A stretch of 64,000 nucleotides of DNA from an uncultured Gammaproteobacteria bacterium (GTDB lineage: Bacteria > Pseudomonadota > Gammaproteobacteria > PS1 > Pseudothioglobaceae). The stretch lies in the NCBI GenBank assembly GCA_902512305.1, contig CABXIU010000005.1, positions 1-64,000 on the forward strand. The letters are read 5' to 3'. The notes under the pieces are model-generated. The model searched no databases and was not told the origin of the DNA. It saw only the letters and a list, made by a program, of their open reading frames with translations. A program made the position numbers and the translations under genes. Positions 61,211 through 64,000 of the stretch are shown piece after piece; within the stretch, counting starts at the first letter, position 1; every line of letters begins with the position of its first letter.

Positions 61211-63430
61211 ATGATTGAGCAGGGCTTACAACAAGAAATTAATATGGTAATGACTGAGGCTAGAAATCGTCGCCTTGAATTTGTTACTGTTGAGCATTTA
61301 TTATTAGCACTTTTAAATATGGATGATGTGGTTGCTTTTCTTAGAGGGAAGAGAGTTAATATAGATGAGCTTAGAGCAGAACTTGAGCAATATATCGATT
61401 CCCACACTCCAATTATCTCTGAAGACGCAGAAATTGATATTGTTCCAACTGTAGGTTTTCAAAGAGTTTTGCAGCGAAGTGTTTATCAAGCTCAATCAGC
61501 ACAGAAAAATTCTGTTAATGCTATGAATGTTTTTGTCAGTATTTTTTCTGAAAAAGAGTCTCATGCTGTTTACATGCTTAAGCTTAATAATATCTCTAGG
61601 CTTGATGTTATGGAAGGAATTTCATCTCAATTAGCTGACACTCCTTTGGAAGAGACCAAAAAAGTTGATGGTGAAAAACCGTCAAAACCTTCTTCTCTCG
61701 ATTCTTTCACAAGTAATCTTTGTGAGAAGGCTAAGTTAGGTGAGATTGATCCTCTTCTAGGAAGAGAAGAGGAAGTTCTGAGAACAGTTCAAGTTTTATC
61801 TAGGCGTCGCAAAAATAATCCATTATTTGTTGGTCAGGCTGGCGTTGGAAAAACTGCGATTGCGCAAGGTCTTGCTAAAAAAATAGTTGATGGTCAGGTT
61901 CCAGATGTATTGAAAAAAGCTACTATATACTCATTAGATGTCGGCGTTCTAATTGCAGGTACAAAATACAGGGGAGATTTTGAAAAACGCCTTAAATCTG
62001 TTTTAACTGATTTAGAAAAAGATAAAAACGCCGTACTTTTCATTGATGAAATTCATACATTAATTGGTGCTGGAAGTGTTTCTGGAGGCTCTTTAGATGC
62101 TTCTAATCTTCTAAAGCCAGCTTTAGCTGATGGTTCTTTAAAGTGCATTGGCTCTACTACTTATGAAGAATTTAGAAAAGTGTTTGAAAAAGATCATGCA
62201 CTTGCAAGACGTTTCCAGAAAATTGATATAGATGAGCCTTCCGTTGAAGATACCATTAAGATTCTCCATGGTTTAAAAAAGTATTATCAAACACATCATA
62301 AAGTTAAATTTTCATCAGCAGCTCTTGCTTCTGCTGCTGAACTAACTCATCGACATATTGGAGATAGGCGCCTTCCAGATAAGGCAATCGATGTAATGGA
62401 TGAAGTTGGCGCACTTCAGCAGATTCTGCCTAAATCAAAACGCAAGATTAATATTGGGGTTTCTGATATTGAGAATATTGTTGCTAAACTCGCTAGAATC
62501 CCATCAAAACAAGTTAATAGTGATGATAAGTCTCAACTTAAAAATCTTGAGAATGATTTAAAACTAGGCGTTTTTGGTCAAGATAACGCAGTTGACTCAT
62601 TATCAACTGCTATTAAACTCTCTAGATCTGGACTCTCACCTGTTGAACAGCCAATGGGTTCATTTTTATTTGCCGGACCAACCGGTGTTGGAAAAACTGA
62701 GATTTGTAAGCAACTATCCAGAATTATGGGCGTTAAGTTGTTGCGTTTCGATATGTCTGAATACATGGAAAGACATTCAATATCTAAACTAATTGGCTCT
62801 CCTCCAGGTTATGTTGGATATGATGAAGGAGGACTTTTAACTGAAGCAGTTAATAGCAATCCATATGCCGTTCTTTTGCTTGATGAGATTGAAAAGGCAC
62901 ATCCTGATATATTTAATCTACTTCTTCAAGTGATGGATCATGGGCTTCTGACTGATGCAAATGGACGAGAGGTAGACTTTCGTAACGTGATACTTATAAT
63001 GACTTCTAACGTTGGTGCTCAAAGTGTTCAGAGGGCATCCATAGGATTCAATGAGCAGGATCACTCCTTTGACTACGAAGGAGAGCTTAATAAGACCTTT
63101 ACCCCTGAATTTAGAAATAGACTCTCAGAAATTATTTACTTCAATTCATTAAGCGAAGATGTTGTGGTTTATGTTGTAAACAAATTTATTTTTGAGCTTG
63201 AAGATACCCTAGAGCAAAAAAATGTTTCATTAATTGTTTCAGAAAATGCTCGAAAATGGTTTGCAGAAAATGGCTATGACTCAAAAATGGGAGCTCGACC
63301 AATGTTTAGGCTAATTGAAAAAGAAATTCGCAAACCACTTGCTGATGAGCTTCTCTTTGGCAAGCTAAGCGCTGGCGGAATTGTTAAAGTTGATGTTAAG
63401 AAAGATAAAATTACCCTAAATATCTCTTAA
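61211..63430 (+). CDS. clpA: ATP-dependent Clp protease ATPase subunit ClpA
   Basis: 739 residues. An N-terminal ClpS-docking domain (MIEQGLQQEINMVMTEARNR) precedes AAA domain 1 (Walker A GQAGVGKTAIAQG, Walker B LFIDEIHTLIG) and AAA domain 2 (FAGPTGVGKTEICKQL, LLLDEIEKAHPD). The ClpP-docking loop has SIGF in VQRASIGFNEQ (the IGF/L tripeptide). It unfolds substrates for ClpP; clpP is elsewhere. It is followed directly by surE. Confidence 0.96.
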   Translation: MIEQGLQQEINMVMTEARNRRLEFVTVEHLLLALLNMDDVVAFLRGKRVNIDELRAELEQYIDSHTPIISEDAEIDIVPTVGFQRVLQRSVYQAQSAQKNSVNAMNVFVSIFSEKESHAVYMLKLNNISRLDVMEGISSQLADTPLEETKKVDGEKPSKPSSLDSFTSNLCEKAKLGEIDPLLGREEEVLRTVQVLSRRRKNNPLFVGQAGVGKTAIAQGLAKKIVDGQVPDVLKKATIYSLDVGVLIAGTKYRGDFEKRLKSVLTDLEKDKNAVLFIDEIHTLIGAGSVSGGSLDASNLLKPALADGSLKCIGSTTYEEFRKVFEKDHALARRFQKIDIDEPSVEDTIKILHGLKKYYQTHHKVKFSSAALASAAELTHRHIGDRRLPDKAIDVMDEVGALQQILPKSKRKINIGVSDIENIVAKLARIPSKQVNSDDKSQLKNLENDLKLGVFGQDNAVDSLSTAIKLSRSGLSPVEQPMGSFLFAGPTGVGKTEICKQLSRIMGVKLLRFDMSEYMERHSISKLIGSPPGYVGYDEGGLLTEAVNSNPYAVLLLDEIEKAHPDIFNLLLQVMDHGLLTDANGREVDFRNVILIMTSNVGAQSVQRASIGFNEQDHSFDYEGELNKTFTPEFRNRLSEIIYFNSLSEDVVVYVVNKFIFELEDTLEQKNVSLIVSENARKWFAENGYDSKMGARPMFRLIEKEIRKPLADELLFGKLSAGGIVKVDVKKDKITLNIS

Positions 63431-64000
63431 ATGAGAATTCTTATAAGTAACGATGACGGCTACAAGGCTGATGGAATTATTCAGCTTGCGAAATCCCTTA
63501 ATGAAATTGCTGAGGTAATCGTTGTTGCCCCAAGTAAAAATAAGTCGGCCGCTAGTAGTTCATTAACTTTAGGGAAGCCTTTAAAACCAATTCAAATCGA
63601 TAAAAATGTTTACGCGATTGACGCTACTCCAAGTGATTGTGTTCATCTGGCTTTGTGTGGGTTTATTAAAGAGACAATTGATTTAGTTGTTACTGGTATT
63701 AATTTCGGAGCAAATCTAGGAGATGATGTTATTTATTCTGGAACTGTAGCGGGAGCGATTGAGGGAAGATTTTTAGGACTTCCTTCAGTCGCAATCTCTT
63801 TGGCTAGTTTTGAATGTAATCATTTTGAAACTGCTGGAACTATTGCTAAGATTCTTGTTGACCAAATTGATAAAGCTCCGTTATCTAGAAATACTATCAT
63901 TAATGTAAATATACCAGATATTCCAATGGATGAGATTTTGGGAATTAAGAGTACTCGCTTAGGAAGTCGTCACAAATCAGCACCCAGCATTCAAGACTCA
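63431..64000 (+). CDS. surE: 5'/3'-nucleotidase SurE (3' partial)
   Basis: The ATG immediately follows the clpA stop and the frame stays open to the end of the window: 190 residues visible. MRILISNDDGYKADGIIQLA holds the metal-binding DD pair, APSKNKSAASSSLTLGKPL the serine/asparagine site, and VVTGINFGANLGDDVIYSGT the characteristic NxGxNLGxDxxYSGTVxxA motif with the asparagine ligand. SurE dephosphorylates nucleoside 5'/3'-monophosphates under stress. In many bacteria surE precedes pcm; here the pcm copy is about 51 kb away. The end is beyond the window. Confidence 0.93.
   Translation, partial: MRILISNDDGYKADGIIQLAKSLNEIAEVIVVAPSKNKSAASSSLTLGKPLKPIQIDKNVYAIDATPSDCVHLALCGFIKETIDLVVTGINFGANLGDDVIYSGTVAGAIEGRFLGLPSVAISLASFECNHFETAGTIAKILVDQIDKAPLSRNTIINVNIPDIPMDEILGIKSTRLGSRHKSAPSIQDS

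Noticed and set aside
1-64000. CRISPR arrays, insertion sequences, prophage or integron sites
   Set aside because: No regularly spaced repeats, transposase or integrase genes, or att-like duplications were seen; tRNA-Leu is intact with no nearby integrase.

Overview
The window is an AT-rich, densely packed stretch of a bacterial chromosome, almost certainly from a marine gammaproteobacterium. Gammaproteobacterial markers are dusB-fis-purH, ubiC, cmoA, sbcB, lpxH, tcdA, DUF1841, a Bax-like glucosaminidase and clpS/clpA. The low GC, short intergenic gaps and the combination of methylated-amine, polyamine-type transport and 2-oxoglutarate dioxygenase genes resemble the SUP05/Arctic96BD-19 (Thioglobus-like) group; that assignment is an inference from gene content, not a measured placement. 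I see no insertion sequence, prophage, rRNA or CRISPR array. One tRNA gene (Leu, anticodon UAA) is present.

Layout. 1-4014 (+): the 3' part of a dimethylglycine/sarcosine dehydrogenase-like FAD-GcvT enzyme, an M20 amidohydrolase and a dimethylarginine dimethylaminohydrolase, a small nitrogen/methylated-compound cluster. 4029-9246 (-): a tight operon nadB-def-dusB-fis-purH-rhodanese. 9247-9399: a gap with the nadB promoter and, on the opposite strand, a candidate small RNA. 9400-14990 (-): aceF-lpdA-pcm-RND exporter, with no aceE beside it. 15136-18373 (+): a YadG/YadH-type ABC exporter, a secreted HExxH protein and a small outer-membrane barrel. 18416-25721: plsY (-), then (+) folB-folK, dsbA-thiD-hisC-Nif3, asd-hisB-hisH. 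25753-32818 (-): DUF1841, nth, sbcB, a cold-shock protein, a DeaD helicase, a thioredoxin-like protein, tcdA, a TatD-family nuclease. 33085-33920 (+): rplM-rpsI. 33991-40571 (-): Bax-like, gpsA, rhodanese, trpG/pabA, cmoA, ubiC, recG, ridA. 40646-48139 (-): an MFS carrier, a complete PotABCD-type ABC importer and an NCS2 nucleobase permease, followed by tRNA-Leu. 48528-51259 (+): PP0621-like, yciB, an RNase II-family exonuclease; 51236-52470 (-): lpxH, ppiB. 52590-54914 (+): rplU-rpmA and fabD-fabG. 54920-58537 (-): Wzz-like, tadA, LysE/ArgO-like, guaA. 58587-64000 (+): lptG, clpS, a gamma-butyrobetaine-dioxygenase-like enzyme, clpA and a 3'-truncated surE.

Most genes are housekeeping. The accessory signal is a theme of small nitrogenous and methylated organic compounds: demethylation (DMGDH-like), dimethylarginine hydrolysis (DDAH), a trimethylammonium-type 2OG dioxygenase, a polyamine-type ABC importer, nucleobase uptake and a basic-amino-acid exporter. 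The least expected features are (i) a candidate roughly 84-nt RNA at 9313-9396, with a pyrimidine-rich anti-Shine-Dalgarno loop and a strong intrinsic terminator, (ii) a secreted HExxH protein of unknown role, (iii) the dioxygenase gene lodged between clpS and clpA, and (iv) an operator-like inverted repeat over the promoter of the polyamine-type importer. All functions come from reading motifs by eye; no database search was run.
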